A stretch of 64,000 nucleotides of DNA from Pseudomonas segetis (GCF_900188155.1 NZ_FZOG01000006.1:1-64000); one strand, 5' to 3'. Counted from the stretch's first letter, positions 1 through 10,923 are shown. Numbers and translations are program-made. The notes: a model not told the origin generated them from the sequence alone.

Positions 1-2011
1 GGGTGCGGTCAGCGTGGGTGACGCCACCACTGGTCAGTTCCGCCAGATCACTGGCGTCGCGGCAGGTACCGAAGACAGCGATGCGGTAAACGTTGCGCAG
101 TTGACTGCTGTGGCGGATACCGCAAGCGATGAAATCGATGCAGCCAAGACCCACTACTACAGCGTCAACGACAACGGCGTGCAGGGTGCTAACTACGACA
201 ACGACGGTGCCACCGGCATCAACGCCTTGGCAGCGGGTGTCAATGCTTCTGCCAGCGTCGACGACGGTATTGCCCTGGGCAGCAACTCGGTTGCCAACAC
301 CGCTGGCGGTATCGCGGGCTATACGCCAAGCAGCGCAGATGCTGCCCATATGGCTGCCATCACCGCTACAACCAGTACCTTGGGCGCACTCAGCGTGGGC
401 GATGTTGCCACCGGCCAGTTCCGTCAGATCACTGGTGTGGCGGCAGGTACCGAAGACAGCGATGCAACCAACGTGGCTCAGCTCAAGGCAGTTGCAGCAG
501 CAGCCAGCGATGAGGTTAATGCAGCCAAGACCCATTACTACAGCGTCAACGACAACGGCGTGCAGGGTGGCAACTACGACAACGACGGCGCCACCGGCAT
601 CAACGCCTTGGCGGCAGGTGTCAATGCCAGCGCAAGCGTTGAAGGCGGTATTGCCCTGGGTAGCAGCTCGGTTTCAAACCGTGCAGCCGGGTTGGCAAGC
701 TATGTGCCTGCCGGCGCAAGCGATGGCCAGCGCGCTGCGATCAATGCGACCACCAGCACCCAAGGTGCATTCAGTATTGGTGACGCCGATGCTGGCATCT
801 TCCGCCAGATCACTGGCGTGGCTGCCGGTACCGCAGACAGCGACGCGGTTAACGTGGCTCAGTTGAAAGCGGTATCCGCTGCTGCTGCGGCTGGCGCGGT
901 TCATTACTACAGCGTCAACGACAACGGCACCCAAGGGGCCAACTACGACAACACCGGCGCAACTGGCACTAACGCCATGGCTGCAGGTGTTGCTGCAACC
1001 GCCACAGGCGAAGCTGCGGTGGCCATGGGTAATGAATCGCAGGCCAATGCAGGCAACAGCGTGGCCGTTGGTAATGGCGCCCATGCCAATGCCGAAGGCG
1101 GTGTAGCGTTGGGCGGTGGCTCAGTGGCTGACCGTGAGGCAGGTGCGGCAGGTTATGTTCCTGACGGTGCCAGCGATACTCAGCAAGCTGCAATTGCCGC
1201 GACCACCAGCACTCAAGGTGCAGTGAGCGTGGGTGATGCTGCCAACGGCCAATTCCGTCAGATCACCGGTGTCGCCGCCGGTAGCGAAGACAGCGATGCG
1301 GTCAACGTAGCTCAGCTCAAGGCGGCCGGTGCGGCCACCAGTGATGAGATCGAAGCCAGCAAGACCCATTACTACAGCGTCAATGACGGTGGCAAACAGT
1401 CGGCCAACTACAACAACGATGGCGCGACAGGCAACAACGCCATTGCAGCCGGTACCAACGCTTCGGCTTCTGGTAAGTCTGCTGTCGCCATGGGTGACGG
1501 TGCACAGGCTGCCGCTGCCAGCAGCGTGGCGATCGGTAATAACGCTAGAGCGACCACCAGCAACTCGGTCGCCCTGGGTAGCAACTCGGTTGCCAGCCGC
1601 GACAACAGTGTCTCGGTAGGTTCTGCGGGTAATGAGCGGCAGATCACCAATGTGGCAGCTGGTACAGCTGATACCGACGCGGTCAACGTGTCGCAACTCA
1701 AGCAATCGACTGGCGATATCAACAACCGGATCGACAACACCTACAACGCACTCAGACATGACCTGAAGGATCAGGACGACACGCTGAGCGCGGGTATCGC
1801 CGGTGCCATGGCTGCAGCTGCATTGCCACAGCCATATTCTCCAGGCGCCAGCATGGTCTCGGCCGGTGTTGGTAACTACCGCGGTCAAAGCTCTCTGGCG
1901 ATTGGTGTTTCGACCATCTCGGATAACGGCAAGTGGGTAAGCAAACTGGCGGGCACCGCTGATTCACAAGGCGAGTTCGGTGTGTCAGTGGGTGTTGGTT
2001 ACCAGTGGTAA
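1..2011 (+). CDS. Trimeric autotransporter adhesin (YadA/Hia family), 3' part
   Basis: The 5' end lies outside the window; the reading frame is open from base 2. The visible ~669 residues carry long repeats built around HYYSVND, YadA head-type repeats ([14 protein letters not shown]) and neck motifs of the type [20 protein letters not shown]. They end in a YadA membrane anchor of about 90 residues: a short coiled-coil stalk ([15 protein letters not shown]) and four strands finishing in [10 protein letters not shown] with a C-terminal aromatic residue. Family knowledge: three chains form one outer-membrane barrel that exports and displays a fibrous adhesin. The 3' end is followed by a strong terminator and then by two lipoprotein genes on the same strand. 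The full length and the signal peptide cannot be judged here. Confidence 0.95.
   Translation, partial: GAVSVGDATTGQFRQITGVAAGTEDSDAVNVAQLTAVADTASDEIDAAKTHYYSVNDNGVQGANYDNDGATGINALAAGVNASASVDDGIALGSNSVANTAGGIAGYTPSSADAAHMAAITATTSTLGALSVGDVATGQFRQITGVAAGTEDSDATNVAQLKAVAAAASDEVNAAKTHYYSVNDNGVQGGNYDNDGATGINALAAGVNASASVEGGIALGSSSVSNRAAGLASYVPAGASDGQRAAINATTSTQGAFSIGDADAGIFRQITGVAAGTADSDAVNVAQLKAVSAAAAAGAVHYYSVNDNGTQGANYDNTGATGTNAMAAGVAATATGEAAVAMGNESQANAGNSVAVGNGAHANAEGGVALGGGSVADREAGAAGYVPDGASDTQQAAIAATTSTQGAVSVGDAANGQFRQITGVAAGSEDSDAVNVAQLKAAGAATSDEIEASKTHYYSVNDGGKQSANYNNDGATGNNAIAAGTNASASGKSAVAMGDGAQAAAASSVAIGNNARATTSNSVALGSNSVASRDNSVSVGSAGNERQITNVAAGTADTDAVNVSQLKQSTGDINNRIDNTYNALRHDLKDQDDTLSAGIAGAMAAAALPQPYSPGASMVSAGVGNYRGQSSLAIGVSTISDNGKWVSKLAGTADSQGEFGVSVGVGYQW
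152..1460 (+). repeat. Intragenic tandem repeats of the adhesin
   Basis: Near-identical units begin with codons for HYYSVND at bases 152, 533, 902 and 1367, giving periods of 381, 369 and 465 bases. Each unit runs through NYDN(D/T)GATG, a head repeat, ITATTSTxGA and the [11 protein letters not shown] neck motif. The first two units are nearly identical at DNA level, while the fourth is longer and more divergent. Such arrays can change copy number by recombination, and short-read assemblies often collapse them. Confidence 0.9.
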
Positions 2012-2025
2012 GCAACTAGGGCAGC

Positions 2026-2053
2026 GAGCCCGGTTTCGACCGGGCTCCTCTTT
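2026..2053 (+). terminator. Rho-independent terminator after the adhesin
   Basis: A perfect 9-bp stem, GAGCCCGGT/ACCGGGCTC, closes a TTCG tetraloop and is followed by CTCTTT. It starts 14 bases after the adhesin stop and ends before the ribosome binding site of the next gene. Confidence 0.85.
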
Positions 2054-2076
2054 GCAAAGGTTTAGAGGTATTCAAG

Positions 2077-2859
2077 ATGTATAAGCAATTTATCCACAGC
2101 GGTTTCCGACTGGCACTGGCTGCCACCGCGCTCGCCGCGTTATCTGCTTGCGGCACCATCAGCAATGTCGATGATGCAGGCAAGACCGACCAGCCGGTTT
2201 TTCCCGAGATGAGCGATGCCAGCATGCCCGAGGGCTACTACGTCAATCAGGATAACCTGGCCAGCATTCGCGCCGGCATGACCAAGAAGCAGATCATGGC
2301 CTTGATCGGTCATCCGCAGTTCAATGAAGGCATCATTGGGGTACGCGAATGGGACTATATCTTCAAGTTCCGCCAGCCCGAGGGGCCTGACAAGGTGTGT
2401 CAGTACAAGGTGTTGTTTGACAAGGACGTGCTGGCGCAGTCGTTCTTTTTCTCCCCTTCCGACTGCATGACACCCGCACCGCAAGCACCAGTTGTGAAGA
2501 ATGTGGACCTGTCCGCCGATGCAGCCTTCGGTTTTGCAAGTGCAACCCTGAGCGCACAGGGCCGCGCAAGCCTGGATCAGTTGGCCAATGATATTGACCT
2601 GACGCAAGTAGATCGAATTGAAGTGGTTGGCTATACCGATCGTATTGGCAGCCGTGCAGACAATGATGCACTGTCGACCGCCCGTGCTGTTGCAGTTCGC
2701 AATTACTTGCTTGAAAAGGGCATTCCGCAATCACTCATCAGCGCAGAGGGTCGCGGAGCCAGTGAACCTTTAGTGAACTGCCCTGGTGCAAAGTCTGCTC
2801 AAGTCATTGAGTGCCTGGCTCCCAACCGGCGCACAAGCATCACGATTCACTTCATCTAA
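2077..2859 (+). CDS. Lipoprotein with BamE-like and OmpA domains
   Basis: A 260-residue protein with a signal peptide ending in a lipobox (LSAC, Cys25), so it is an envelope lipoprotein. Residues ~53-115 resemble a SmpA/OmlA (BamE) fold (IRAGMTKKQIMALIGHPQF followed by an aromatic, strand-rich stretch). Residues ~150-257 are an OmpA C-terminal peptidoglycan-binding domain (VGYTDRIGSRADNDALS, then NRRTSITIHF). OmpA-type domains bind the diaminopimelate of peptidoglycan. Lying just after a trimeric autotransporter gene, it may help assemble or tether the adhesin, as small periplasmic partners do in related systems; that role is inferred. The start is supported by a purine-rich site before 2077. 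Confidence 0.85.
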   Translation: MYKQFIHSGFRLALAATALAALSACGTISNVDDAGKTDQPVFPEMSDASMPEGYYVNQDNLASIRAGMTKKQIMALIGHPQFNEGIIGVREWDYIFKFRQPEGPDKVCQYKVLFDKDVLAQSFFFSPSDCMTPAPQAPVVKNVDLSADAAFGFASATLSAQGRASLDQLANDIDLTQVDRIEVVGYTDRIGSRADNDALSTARAVAVRNYLLEKGIPQSLISAEGRGASEPLVNCPGAKSAQVIECLAPNRRTSITIHFI

Positions 2860-2976
2860 ACCGGATTCAGGGCAGCTCAATGCCGCCCTGCTCCACCAAC
2901 AACCATTCCCTACGGATCAGGCTGGTTGCGCTCAGCGCTGAGCCTGGGAAATCATCCAATATTGTGAGGTCGCGCC

Positions 2977-3945
2977 ATGGCGTTTCGTTCTCTTACTGCA
3001 GTCACCTTGGTTGGGTTGCTGGGGCTAACAGGTTGCAATCAAGCCAACACACCCGTTGCACAAGCCGCTTCCACTCAACGTAATTGGCTGAGCATTCCAG
3101 CTCTGCCCATCATTCAAGAAGGGGTATTTTCGCTAAAACCTAATCTGAACAAACAGAACGAATCCGACGTGATGACGCAAATCTGTGGTTTGGCCCGCGG
3201 TGACCTCAGCCAAGATAAGGTGAATGCATTTCTTCAGCAGCACAAGGTCGAGCCAGGCACTGTACCCAAGCAAGGCAATCCCTTGTCATTGCTGGTCAAT
3301 GGCGATAACGCAGCACAGAGCACCGCTTGTGCGGCTTACCTTGCAGCAGGCGTACTTTCACCAGTAGACGCCAAGGAGTTTATGGTCTGGAGCCAGGTAA
3401 AACCTGAAGCCTCCACGGCACCTGCCAAGCAGGACAGTAAAAAAGACAACAAAAAGGACAGCAAAAAGGACGAGGCGGATAAACCGAAAGTTGCGGCCCA
3501 GCCAAAGACCAAGACAGAGCTGCGCATTGACCAGAAAAGCCTGGCCATGACATTGCCAATCAAGCTGGCAGTTGCGCGGGCAAATGCGGATGTATTCGCC
3601 TTGATTGCCAGTGAATTGCAACGCCGACCTGGATTATCGATTGATCAATACCATCGGTTGACCACCCAGCTGTTCGCCAAACTTGCCCCGGTTTATTTAA
3701 AGCGCGTCAAGCAGCAACTGCCCGCTGCCGGAACACGCTATAACCTGCTGCGAGCGGACGCTGAACAATTTGCCTTTAGTGCTTCGACAGGCTCTTTATT
3801 CGAGTTCGGTGCGGGTGGCTTGACACTTAAGCAAAATGGCATCACCTGGTATGGCCAAGGCAAGTTGCTGGGCCGGGACTACCCGTTGCAGGTGGCTTAT
3901 TTCGATGCTTCGGTCAACGCCTTGCTAGCCCCCGGAAAAAAATAA
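2977..3945 (+). CDS. Hypothetical lipoprotein with Lys/Asp-rich linker
   Basis: A 322-residue protein whose first 20 residues form a lipoprotein signal (LLGLTGC, Cys20). Residues ~151-171 are a very polar linker made of Lys-Lys-Asp repeats (KQDSKKDNKK...). It separates an N-terminal part with two cysteines from a C-terminal part that looks alpha/beta. No catalytic motif or named family was recognised. It follows the OmpA-type lipoprotein on the same strand, so a shared envelope role with the adhesin is possible. The next terminator is at 4058-4092. Confidence 0.75.
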   Translation: MAFRSLTAVTLVGLLGLTGCNQANTPVAQAASTQRNWLSIPALPIIQEGVFSLKPNLNKQNESDVMTQICGLARGDLSQDKVNAFLQQHKVEPGTVPKQGNPLSLLVNGDNAAQSTACAAYLAAGVLSPVDAKEFMVWSQVKPEASTAPAKQDSKKDNKKDSKKDEADKPKVAAQPKTKTELRIDQKSLAMTLPIKLAVARANADVFALIASELQRRPGLSIDQYHRLTTQLFAKLAPVYLKRVKQQLPAAGTRYNLLRADAEQFAFSASTGSLFEFGAGGLTLKQNGITWYGQGKLLGRDYPLQVAYFDASVNALLAPGKK

Positions 3946-4458
3946 ATCCACGGCAACATTGCCCCCCCAAAAAGCGTGGGTGATCAGGCAAGCCAACAAC
4001 GCAGATAGTCTTTGGACAGCAAGCTGCGACTAGACGGTTAGTGAAGCCGTCACCATGACACCCTGCGAGGCGCTGGCTTCGCAGGGTGTTTTAGTTTGCG
4101 CAGGCGCTTGGCATTGGATATTTCCGCTCGCCCCTCTTTGCCATGGGGCCAGCAAATCTGAAAAATTCTTTCCTATTCCCCTTCAACCGGGGCCGCGCTG
4201 AAATAATCGACCTATAGCGAAATGTTTGTGACTCACAAGCACTTCCCTCTTGAGCTGAGGATTCAATACCGGCCTAACCCCGGCTATTCAATGCTCAGCA
4301 ACAACAGAACCGTACAAACCAACTCAGACTGGTTAAACCTGGCATCAGTATTCGGCCGCGACCATAAGTGGGCAATTGCAGCCAATGCCATCGTACGGGC
4401 TCCCTGAGCAACGCCTGCCAATGGTTTTTAACTCACAGGCCGCTCGCCCATTTAAAAG
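3946..4458. promoter_or_regulatory. Intergenic region and pgaA leader
   Basis: A 513-bp non-coding stretch. The left half carries the terminator at 4058-4092. The right half is the presumed pgaA promoter and leader. A perfect 13-bp inverted repeat, TTGTGACTCACAA, lies at 4226-4238. It resembles a CRP/Vfr site with a one-base instead of a six-base spacer, so it is not a standard Vfr box. A 61-codon frame at 4222-4407 has no homology that I recognise and was not called. In E. coli the pga leader is a CsrA target, but no convincing run of GGA motifs is visible here. Confidence 0.5.
4058..4092 (+). terminator. Rho-independent terminator
   Basis: An 11-bp perfect stem (ACACCCTGCGA/TCGCAGGGTGT) with a 10-base loop, followed by TTTTA. 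It probably ends transcription from the adhesin-associated lipoproteins before the pga operon. Confidence 0.8.
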
Positions 4459-6951
4459 ATGGCTAACGTGATAGTAAATCCTAATTCACCCTTGCTGCGT
4501 TTGCGCAGAAAGGCTCATGCCCTTGTGTTCACTGCTCACCCTCTCTGCCTCTGCATGGCGTTGGCGTGTTCGAGCACAGTAGCAGCACAAACTTCAGGCT
4601 ATGACCAACTTGTGATTGGTGCGCGTGATGGCGACTTTACGCCCGCACTCAACTTCCTGCGTGATGCCAATAAGACCCAGCGCTCACAGCTATATGCCAG
4701 CGACCACATACTCATCGCTGGCTGGGCCGGACTGGATAAGGAAGTTGTCAGCCAGTATGAAGACAGCCGCACCTTTCTAAAGCCCAACGCAGATGTATTA
4801 GCCACTGTTGCCCGGGCGTATCGCAATTTGCAGCAATGGCCGCAGGCACTGGCCACTTACACTCAGGTACTGCAACTAAGACCGTCCGACAACGGTGCTC
4901 TTGTCGGTCGGGTCATGACCCTGGCCGACTCAGGCAAACAAGCTGAAGCAGCACGCCAGGCACAATCCCTGGTGGCCAAACAACCCAAAAATGTAGAACG
5001 TCGCTTGGCCCTCGCTTATGCCTACACGCGCAACCAGCAGCCATATAGCGCACTGCAGGAAATGGCCGAAGCTCGCAGATTGGCGCCTAAAAACAACAGC
5101 GTAAAACGCGAATACCTCTTGGCTCTGCAGCGTGCGGGCCTGAACTCCAAAGCGCTCAAGCTTGCCGAACAAACGCCAGGCCTGATCAATGACCATGAGT
5201 TACGCACCTTGCAAAGATCAAGAGTGGCGGACTACGTGCGCATGTCTGATCTGCCAACAGCCAAAGAAAACGAGCGTTTCAAGCTGGCTGACAAAGCCCT
5301 GTCCGAAGCTGGCAAACTGCTGGCTGCCTGGGCGCCCATTGCCCAGGCGAAAGAGGATGCAAAGGCACTGCGAATTGACCGTATTGGCGCACTTTACAGC
5401 CGCAGCTATATGCAACAGGTGCTGGATGAATATGCGTACTTCAACGCCCAGGGCGTGCAGCTGCCGAACTATGCATTGCGCTGGGTTGCAGGTGCTCAAC
5501 TCTATCTGCGCCAACCCGAGAAGGCTGCAACTTTATACCGGCAGATAGTGGACGCAGGCGATAGAAAATCCCCCGCCCACCTGTCTGACTTGCAAGCGCT
5601 GTATTACGCCCTTGAAGAAAGCCAGCAAGATGCTGAAGCCGCCCAGCTTATCCCCATAATTGCCGAGCAGCCGAAGCGGCTCTATCAAAAAGGCTTACCC
5701 GGCGGGAAGAATAATCCCGACTGGTTGTCCGGCAAGGTCATGGAGGTCAATGCGACTCAATCGAGTAACGACTTGGCTGGCGCTGAAGCAAAAGCCCAAG
5801 ACCTGGCCAACAGCGCACCAGGCAATACAGAACTCCGAACCCTTCGTGCTGACATCTACTCCGCGCGTGGCTGGCCGCGTCGCTCCGAAACAGAGCTGAA
5901 GGAAGCGGAGAATATCTCGCCGCGCTCTCTCGATGTCGAGCTTAGTCAAGGCTATACAGCCCAAGCGCTTCAAGAGTGGCGACAGTTTGAGTTGTATGCA
6001 GACGATGTGATTACGCGCAACCCGCAGGGGCTCGCCGCGCAACGTCTTGATCGCGCCCGCCAACTACACAATATGGCGGAGTTGAGGATTTCCAGTAATG
6101 GTGGTGTCAGCCCCGACAACACAGCCACAGGCACTGGTGACTTTGGAATCGATACCGTCCTGTACAGCTCACCGATTGACTACAACTGGCGGGTATTTGG
6201 CGGCCTTGGTTACAGCCAGGGTGAGTTCCAGGAAGGCAAGGGCCGCAACCGTTACCAGCGTGCAGGTGTCGAGTGGCGCAGCCGCAATCACAGTGTTGAA
6301 GCTGAGATTAACAATCAGAATTACGGCCATGGCAACAAACAGGGCTTGCGGCTCAGCGCCAGCCATGACCTCAACGACTACTGGCAATATGGCTGGTCGA
6401 TGGACTGGCTGTCTCGCGAAACACCCCTGCGCGCGCTAAACAGCGACGTCACCTCCGACAGCTTCTCGGGTTACCTGATGTGGCGCCAGAACGAGAGCCG
6501 CATGTGGCGCGTATCGCTTTCGCCTCAGCGCTTTGATGATGGCAACAACCGCATAAGCGGCTCTATTTCAGGTCAGGAGCGAGTTTATACATCGCCCAAG
6601 CTGATTGCCGACGCCCTGCTTGATATCAGTGCGAGCCATAACAGCCAACCCGGCGAAGGCCCGTACTTCAGCCCTGACAATGACTTTAGCTTCATGCCTG
6701 GCTTACGCCTTTCGCACTCGCTGTATGAACGCTACGAGCGGACCTGGAGCCAACAGGCTCAGTTCGGCCTGGGCAGCTACAACCAGCGCGATTATGGCAC
6801 CGACCCCATTGGCTTTATCAGCTACGGCCAACGCGTAAGCCTGGATGACCAGCTCAACTTCGGTGCAACCGTCTCTGCACTTAGTCGCCCCTACGACGGT
6901 GAACGCGAGACTGAATACCGGCTTGTGTTCGACCTTTCGTACCGTTTTTGA
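4459..6951 (+). CDS. pgaA: PgaA, poly-beta-1,6-GlcNAc outer-membrane porin
   Basis: An 830-residue protein with an extended signal peptide (cleavage near AQTSG, residue ~43). A long TPR superhelix covers residues ~50-530 (LATYTQVLQLRPSDNGAL; LALAYAYTRNQQPYSAL), and a C-terminal beta-barrel ends in DLSYRF. Length and layout match E. coli PgaA (about 807 residues). The periplasmic TPR part binds partly deacetylated PNAG and PgaB, and the barrel exports the polymer. The stop codon overlaps the pgaB start (TGATG), so the genes are translationally coupled. Confidence 0.95.
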   Translation: MANVIVNPNSPLLRLRRKAHALVFTAHPLCLCMALACSSTVAAQTSGYDQLVIGARDGDFTPALNFLRDANKTQRSQLYASDHILIAGWAGLDKEVVSQYEDSRTFLKPNADVLATVARAYRNLQQWPQALATYTQVLQLRPSDNGALVGRVMTLADSGKQAEAARQAQSLVAKQPKNVERRLALAYAYTRNQQPYSALQEMAEARRLAPKNNSVKREYLLALQRAGLNSKALKLAEQTPGLINDHELRTLQRSRVADYVRMSDLPTAKENERFKLADKALSEAGKLLAAWAPIAQAKEDAKALRIDRIGALYSRSYMQQVLDEYAYFNAQGVQLPNYALRWVAGAQLYLRQPEKAATLYRQIVDAGDRKSPAHLSDLQALYYALEESQQDAEAAQLIPIIAEQPKRLYQKGLPGGKNNPDWLSGKVMEVNATQSSNDLAGAEAKAQDLANSAPGNTELRTLRADIYSARGWPRRSETELKEAENISPRSLDVELSQGYTAQALQEWRQFELYADDVITRNPQGLAAQRLDRARQLHNMAELRISSNGGVSPDNTATGTGDFGIDTVLYSSPIDYNWRVFGGLGYSQGEFQEGKGRNRYQRAGVEWRSRNHSVEAEINNQNYGHGNKQGLRLSASHDLNDYWQYGWSMDWLSRETPLRALNSDVTSDSFSGYLMWRQNESRMWRVSLSPQRFDDGNNRISGSISGQERVYTSPKLIADALLDISASHNSQPGEGPYFSPDNDFSFMPGLRLSHSLYERYERTWSQQAQFGLGSYNQRDYGTDPIGFISYGQRVSLDDQLNFGATVSALSRPYDGERETEYRLVFDLSYRF

Positions 6952-8969
6952 TGAGTACCGCCATGCGCTTTCTTTATAAAGTCATCTTTTGGGCATTGAG
7001 CCTCACACTCCTCACGGCCTGCGCCTCTGAAGGGCCGCCCTTTGTGCCACCACTTGCCCGCGCCTTGCCCGCTAGCGAAGCCCCCTGGCCAGAAGGTCAG
7101 GTCTTGGCTATTTGCTATCACGATATTGAAGACCAGGAAGCAGACCAGAACTATGTGTCGGTGCGCACGGCCAACCTGATCGCCCAGCTTAACTGGTTGC
7201 ATGACAGCGGTTACCAAGCGGTTTCAGTCGACCAGGTCCTGGCAGCGCGAATAAGCAAAAAACCGCTGCCTGAAAAAGCGATCTTGCTGACCTTCGATGA
7301 CGGCTACAGCAGTTTCCATGACCGCGTGCTGCCCCTGCTCGAAGCTTACAACTGGCCAGCCGTTTATGCCCCTGTGGGCGCCTGGGTCAGCACGCCCCAG
7401 AACAGCCCTGTCGACTTCGCCGGCATGCCCACCGAACGCAAGAAGTTCGCGACCTGGGATCAAATCAAGCGCATGGCCAACAATTCCCTGATCGAGATTG
7501 CGGCACACACCGACAACATGCACACCGGGGCCTTGGCAAACCCGCAGGGCAACCTGGAGCCATCGGCAGCCAACCGTCACTACGACCCTGTACAAAAGCG
7601 CTATGAGACGGATGCCGAAGCCAAGGCACGCTGGAGCAATGATATTGCCCGGATCAGCACAAAAATACAGCAAGCGACCGGCCGCAAACCACGGGTTTGG
7701 GTATGGCCATACGGTCAGCAAAACGGCGAAGTTCTGAGCATTGCGGCCGAGAACGGCTACAGCATCGCGCTCACCCTGGATGATGGCATGAGCCGCATCT
7801 CTAGCATCAAGGAAGGGCCTCGTCACTTGGTCAGTGGTGACCCTGAAATCGACCAGTTTGCCTCTGCCATCGTGAACATTCGTGAAACCAGTTCGATGCG
7901 CGTTGCCCATGTAGACCTCGACTACGTCTACGACCCTGACCCGCAGCAGATGGACAAGAACATTGGCAGCTTGGTCCAACGCATCTATGACCTGGGAATC
8001 AACACGGTCTTCCTGCAAGCATATGCCGACCCCAAAGGTGATGGCACCGTCAGCGAAACCTACTTTCCCAATAGCGTCCTGCCAATGCGCGCCGACCTGT
8101 TCAACCGTGCCTCATGGCAGTTGCAGACCCGCGCTCATGTGCAGGTCTACGCGTGGATGCCGGTGTTGAGCTTCGACCTGGATAAAAAACTGCCTCGCGT
8201 ACAACGCTGGGACCCTGAAACTGGCAACCTATCGGTTGACCCCAAGCAATACCAGCGGCTTTCGCCCTTCAATACCGAAGTGCGCAAGCAAATCACCAAG
8301 CTCTACCAGGACCTTGCCCGCTACAGCAATTTCAATGGTGTGCTCTTCCATGATGATGCGCTGCTATCCGACTTCGAGGACGCCGGCCCGGACGCCTTGG
8401 CCGCATACCGCAAAGCAGGTTTGCCGGGTGACATATCCCAACTGCGAGGCAACAGCGCAACCCTGCAGAAATGGACGGTGTTCAAGACTGCGTACCTGAC
8501 TGACTTCACCCTTGAACTGGCAGATAAAGTAAAAGCCATTCGCGGCCCGCAGGTACAGACTGCCCGCAACATCTACGCAGAACCCATCATGAACCCTGAG
8601 AGTGAAACCTGGTTCGCGCAAAACCTCGACAACTTCCTCGCCAGCTATGACTGGACGGCGCCAATGGCGATGCCGCTGATGGAAGGGGTCAAGCTGGAGG
8701 ACTCCAACGCCTGGCTGGAAAAAATGGTGGCCATTATTGGCAAGCGTCCAGGCGCGCTGAAACGCACAGTTTTCGAGTTGCAGGCCCGGGACTGGAGCAA
8801 GCCCAACGCACCGGCAATCGATGCCGGGCAACTTGCCCAATGGATGCAGCGCCTGCAATGGCAAGGCGTCGTCAACTACGGCTATTACCCAGACAATTTC
8901 GTCCGCAACGAGCCGGCGCTGGAAGGGATTCGCCCGGCATTCTCCAACGCCTGGACGCCGCAACCATGA
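6951..8969 (+). CDS. pgaB: PgaB, PNAG N-deacetylase / hydrolase lipoprotein
   Basis: A 672-residue protein starting at the ATG that overlaps the pgaA stop; an in-frame TTG one codon earlier is less likely. The lipobox is LLTAC (Cys24). The polysaccharide deacetylase domain carries the metal/catalytic motif TFDDGY at residues 114-119, a HTDNMHTG histidine motif and VWPYG. The C-terminal half (~320-650) is the PgaB glycoside-hydrolase-like domain, with [10 protein letters not shown] and [13 protein letters not shown]. PgaB removes acetyl groups from PNAG in the periplasm, which is required for export through PgaA. The stop overlaps the pgaC start as ATGA. Confidence 0.95.
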   Translation: MSTAMRFLYKVIFWALSLTLLTACASEGPPFVPPLARALPASEAPWPEGQVLAICYHDIEDQEADQNYVSVRTANLIAQLNWLHDSGYQAVSVDQVLAARISKKPLPEKAILLTFDDGYSSFHDRVLPLLEAYNWPAVYAPVGAWVSTPQNSPVDFAGMPTERKKFATWDQIKRMANNSLIEIAAHTDNMHTGALANPQGNLEPSAANRHYDPVQKRYETDAEAKARWSNDIARISTKIQQATGRKPRVWVWPYGQQNGEVLSIAAENGYSIALTLDDGMSRISSIKEGPRHLVSGDPEIDQFASAIVNIRETSSMRVAHVDLDYVYDPDPQQMDKNIGSLVQRIYDLGINTVFLQAYADPKGDGTVSETYFPNSVLPMRADLFNRASWQLQTRAHVQVYAWMPVLSFDLDKKLPRVQRWDPETGNLSVDPKQYQRLSPFNTEVRKQITKLYQDLARYSNFNGVLFHDDALLSDFEDAGPDALAAYRKAGLPGDISQLRGNSATLQKWTVFKTAYLTDFTLELADKVKAIRGPQVQTARNIYAEPIMNPESETWFAQNLDNFLASYDWTAPMAMPLMEGVKLEDSNAWLEKMVAIIGKRPGALKRTVFELQARDWSKPNAPAIDAGQLAQWMQRLQWQGVVNYGYYPDNFVRNEPALEGIRPAFSNAWTPQP

Positions 8970-10306
8970 TAGACCGACTGATAGCACTAATAGTCCTGGC
9001 CATCGTTATTGGCCTCCCATTTGGCTTGGCTGAAGGCATCAGCAGTGCAGTGATGCTGAATTTTATCTTTATCTACCCATTGCTGATGTCGATGCTTTGG
9101 ATTGTCGGTGGGCTGTACTTCTGGCTTCACTGGGAGCGCCATTGGAAATGGTCGCATGATGGCGACAACCCAGCCCCTGCCCTGGATGGCGAACCGTTAA
9201 TTTCAATCATCATCCCCTGCTATGACGAGGGCGATAATGCCCATGAGACCATTCGTGCTGCCCTGAGCCAACGCTACCCGAATATCGAAGTCATAGCGGT
9301 AAACGATGGCTCAAAGGACAACACCGGCGAGGTCCTCGATCAAATTGCAGCGCGCGAACCACGCTTGCGTGTGCTCCACCTGGCGCAGAACCAGGGCAAG
9401 GCCGTGGCCCTGCGCATGGGCGCGCTTGCCGCTAACAGCGAATACCTGGTCTGCATTGATGGTGATGCACTGCTGAGCCGTGACACTGCAGCATTTCTGG
9501 TCAAGCCATTGATCGAAAACCCTCGTGTCGGCGCCGTCACCGGCAACCCGAGGATTCGTACACGCTCAACCCTGGTGGGGCGTATTCAGGTGGGTGAATT
9601 CTCTTCGATTATCGGCTTGATCAAGCGCGCGCAAAGGGTCTACGGCCGTGTATTTACAATTTCGGGGGTGGTCGCGAGTTTTCGCCGCAGTGCGTTGGAC
9701 CGCATTGACTACTGGAGCCCGGACATGATCACCGAAGACATCGACGTCAGCTGGAAACTTCAACTCGACAGTTGGACGATCTTCTATGAGCCGCGTGCCT
9801 TGTGCTGGATCCTGATGCCTGAAACCCTGGCCGGGCTCTGGAAACAACGCAAGCGCTGGGCGCAGGGCGGCGCCGAAGTCCTGTTGAAAAACATACGCAC
9901 CATCTGGTCCTGGCGCTATCGCTATATGTGGCCATTGCTACTGGAGTTCGCCATGTCGGCGACCTGGGCATTTGCGCTGGCACTGTCACTGGTGCTGTGG
10001 CTTATCGGCCAGTTTTTCGAGGTAGCGCCTAACTACCGTGTCAACGATATGTTGCCGCCCGGATTTACCGGCGTACTGCTCGCGTCAGTCTGCCTCGCAC
10101 AATTCGGACTCAGCCTGTTGATTGAGCGCAAGTATGAAAAAGGCCTGGGCCAAGCCCTGTTCTGGACAGTCTGGTACCCCCTGGCCTTCTGGCTACTGAC
10201 GTTTTTCACGACGTTGGTGAGCTTCCCGAAAGTAATGATTAGCGCTCGAGGAAAACGAGCACGCTGGACCAGCCCTGATCGTGGCATCAAACGGAGTGAA
10301 CCATGA
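8966..10306 (+). CDS. pgaC: PgaC, PNAG synthase (GT2 glycosyltransferase)
   Basis: A 446-residue inner-membrane processive glycosyltransferase (E. coli PgaC is about 441). The start at 8966 forms an ATGA overlap with pgaB; the longer open frame from 8840 is just its upstream extension. There are two N-terminal membrane segments, then the GT2 core with [12 protein letters not shown], the DGDAL metal motif, TEDIDVSW and the QRKRWAQGG (QxxRW) acceptor motif. Further C-terminal membrane helices follow. It polymerises UDP-GlcNAc into beta-1,6-GlcNAc and moves the chain across the membrane with PgaD. Confidence 0.96.
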   Translation: MIDRLIALIVLAIVIGLPFGLAEGISSAVMLNFIFIYPLLMSMLWIVGGLYFWLHWERHWKWSHDGDNPAPALDGEPLISIIIPCYDEGDNAHETIRAALSQRYPNIEVIAVNDGSKDNTGEVLDQIAAREPRLRVLHLAQNQGKAVALRMGALAANSEYLVCIDGDALLSRDTAAFLVKPLIENPRVGAVTGNPRIRTRSTLVGRIQVGEFSSIIGLIKRAQRVYGRVFTISGVVASFRRSALDRIDYWSPDMITEDIDVSWKLQLDSWTIFYEPRALCWILMPETLAGLWKQRKRWAQGGAEVLLKNIRTIWSWRYRYMWPLLLEFAMSATWAFALALSLVLWLIGQFFEVAPNYRVNDMLPPGFTGVLLASVCLAQFGLSLLIERKYEKGLGQALFWTVWYPLAFWLLTFFTTLVSFPKVMISARGKRARWTSPDRGIKRSEP

Positions 10307-10788
10307 GCATCATCAGAACTGAACAAAACTGGCTGCCGAAAAGCATCGACACCCTGCTGACCCTGGCTGCATGGGCAGGCTTTATCTACCTCACGACCAA
10401 CGGCGCGGTGCCCTTTATCAAACAGGTGATTGCCAACCCCGAGCAATACCAGAATTTGTTTGTCCAATCGTTCATGCCGCTGATCGAGCAAATCTCGTTC
10501 TACCTGCTCGAAGGCGCATTGCTTGGCGCAATACTGATCACATGGGCCAAGTACAATCAACTGCGCGCACCGCGTCGCTCACGCCGCGAGTACAGCCCTA
10601 ACCTGTGCGACCGGGGCCTGTCGAAAAGCTTCTCGGTCTCCAGCGACGATATCGATACCTTGCGCAGCATCCAGGTGCTTATCTTGCACAACACTGAACA
10701 TGGCGACCTGGCTTGGATCGAAACTCCTGGATTACAGCAACCCAAGGTCCTCAGCATCAACAGGCCCAAGTCACGCACAGCGGTATAA
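10303..10788 (+). CDS. pgaD: PgaD, PNAG synthase accessory subunit
   Basis: A 161-residue protein with two membrane helices ([15 protein letters not shown] and [20 protein letters not shown]) and a polar C-terminal tail. This is the PgaD layout. It overlaps pgaC by ATGA, completing pgaABCD. In E. coli PgaC and PgaD form a complex that is stabilised by binding c-di-GMP. Charged arginines after the second helix ([10 protein letters not shown]) sit where such an interaction would occur. Confidence 0.9.
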   Translation: MSIIRTEQNWLPKSIDTLLTLAAWAGFIYLTTNGAVPFIKQVIANPEQYQNLFVQSFMPLIEQISFYLLEGALLGAILITWAKYNQLRAPRRSRREYSPNLCDRGLSKSFSVSSDDIDTLRSIQVLILHNTEHGDLAWIETPGLQQPKVLSINRPKSRTAV

Positions 10789-10923
10789 CCCCCAGCCCTG
10801 CAGCCATCGACAGCCTGGCTCTACCAGCACCGAAACCGGGCGCAATACCTGCAACGACTAGACTTACGTCGAATGGGCGCATTGCAGCAAGCAAAGCACC
10901 ATGGTCAAAACAGGAACGCTGGC

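Noticed and set aside
4222..4407. 61-codon ORF upstream of pgaA
   Set aside because: No signal peptide, membrane segment, familiar motif or good ribosome site. It falls in the expected pga leader.
8840..8965. 42-codon N-terminal extension of pgaC
   Set aside because: The extension is an out-of-frame reading of pgaB. The ATGA start at 8966 gives the normal PgaC length.
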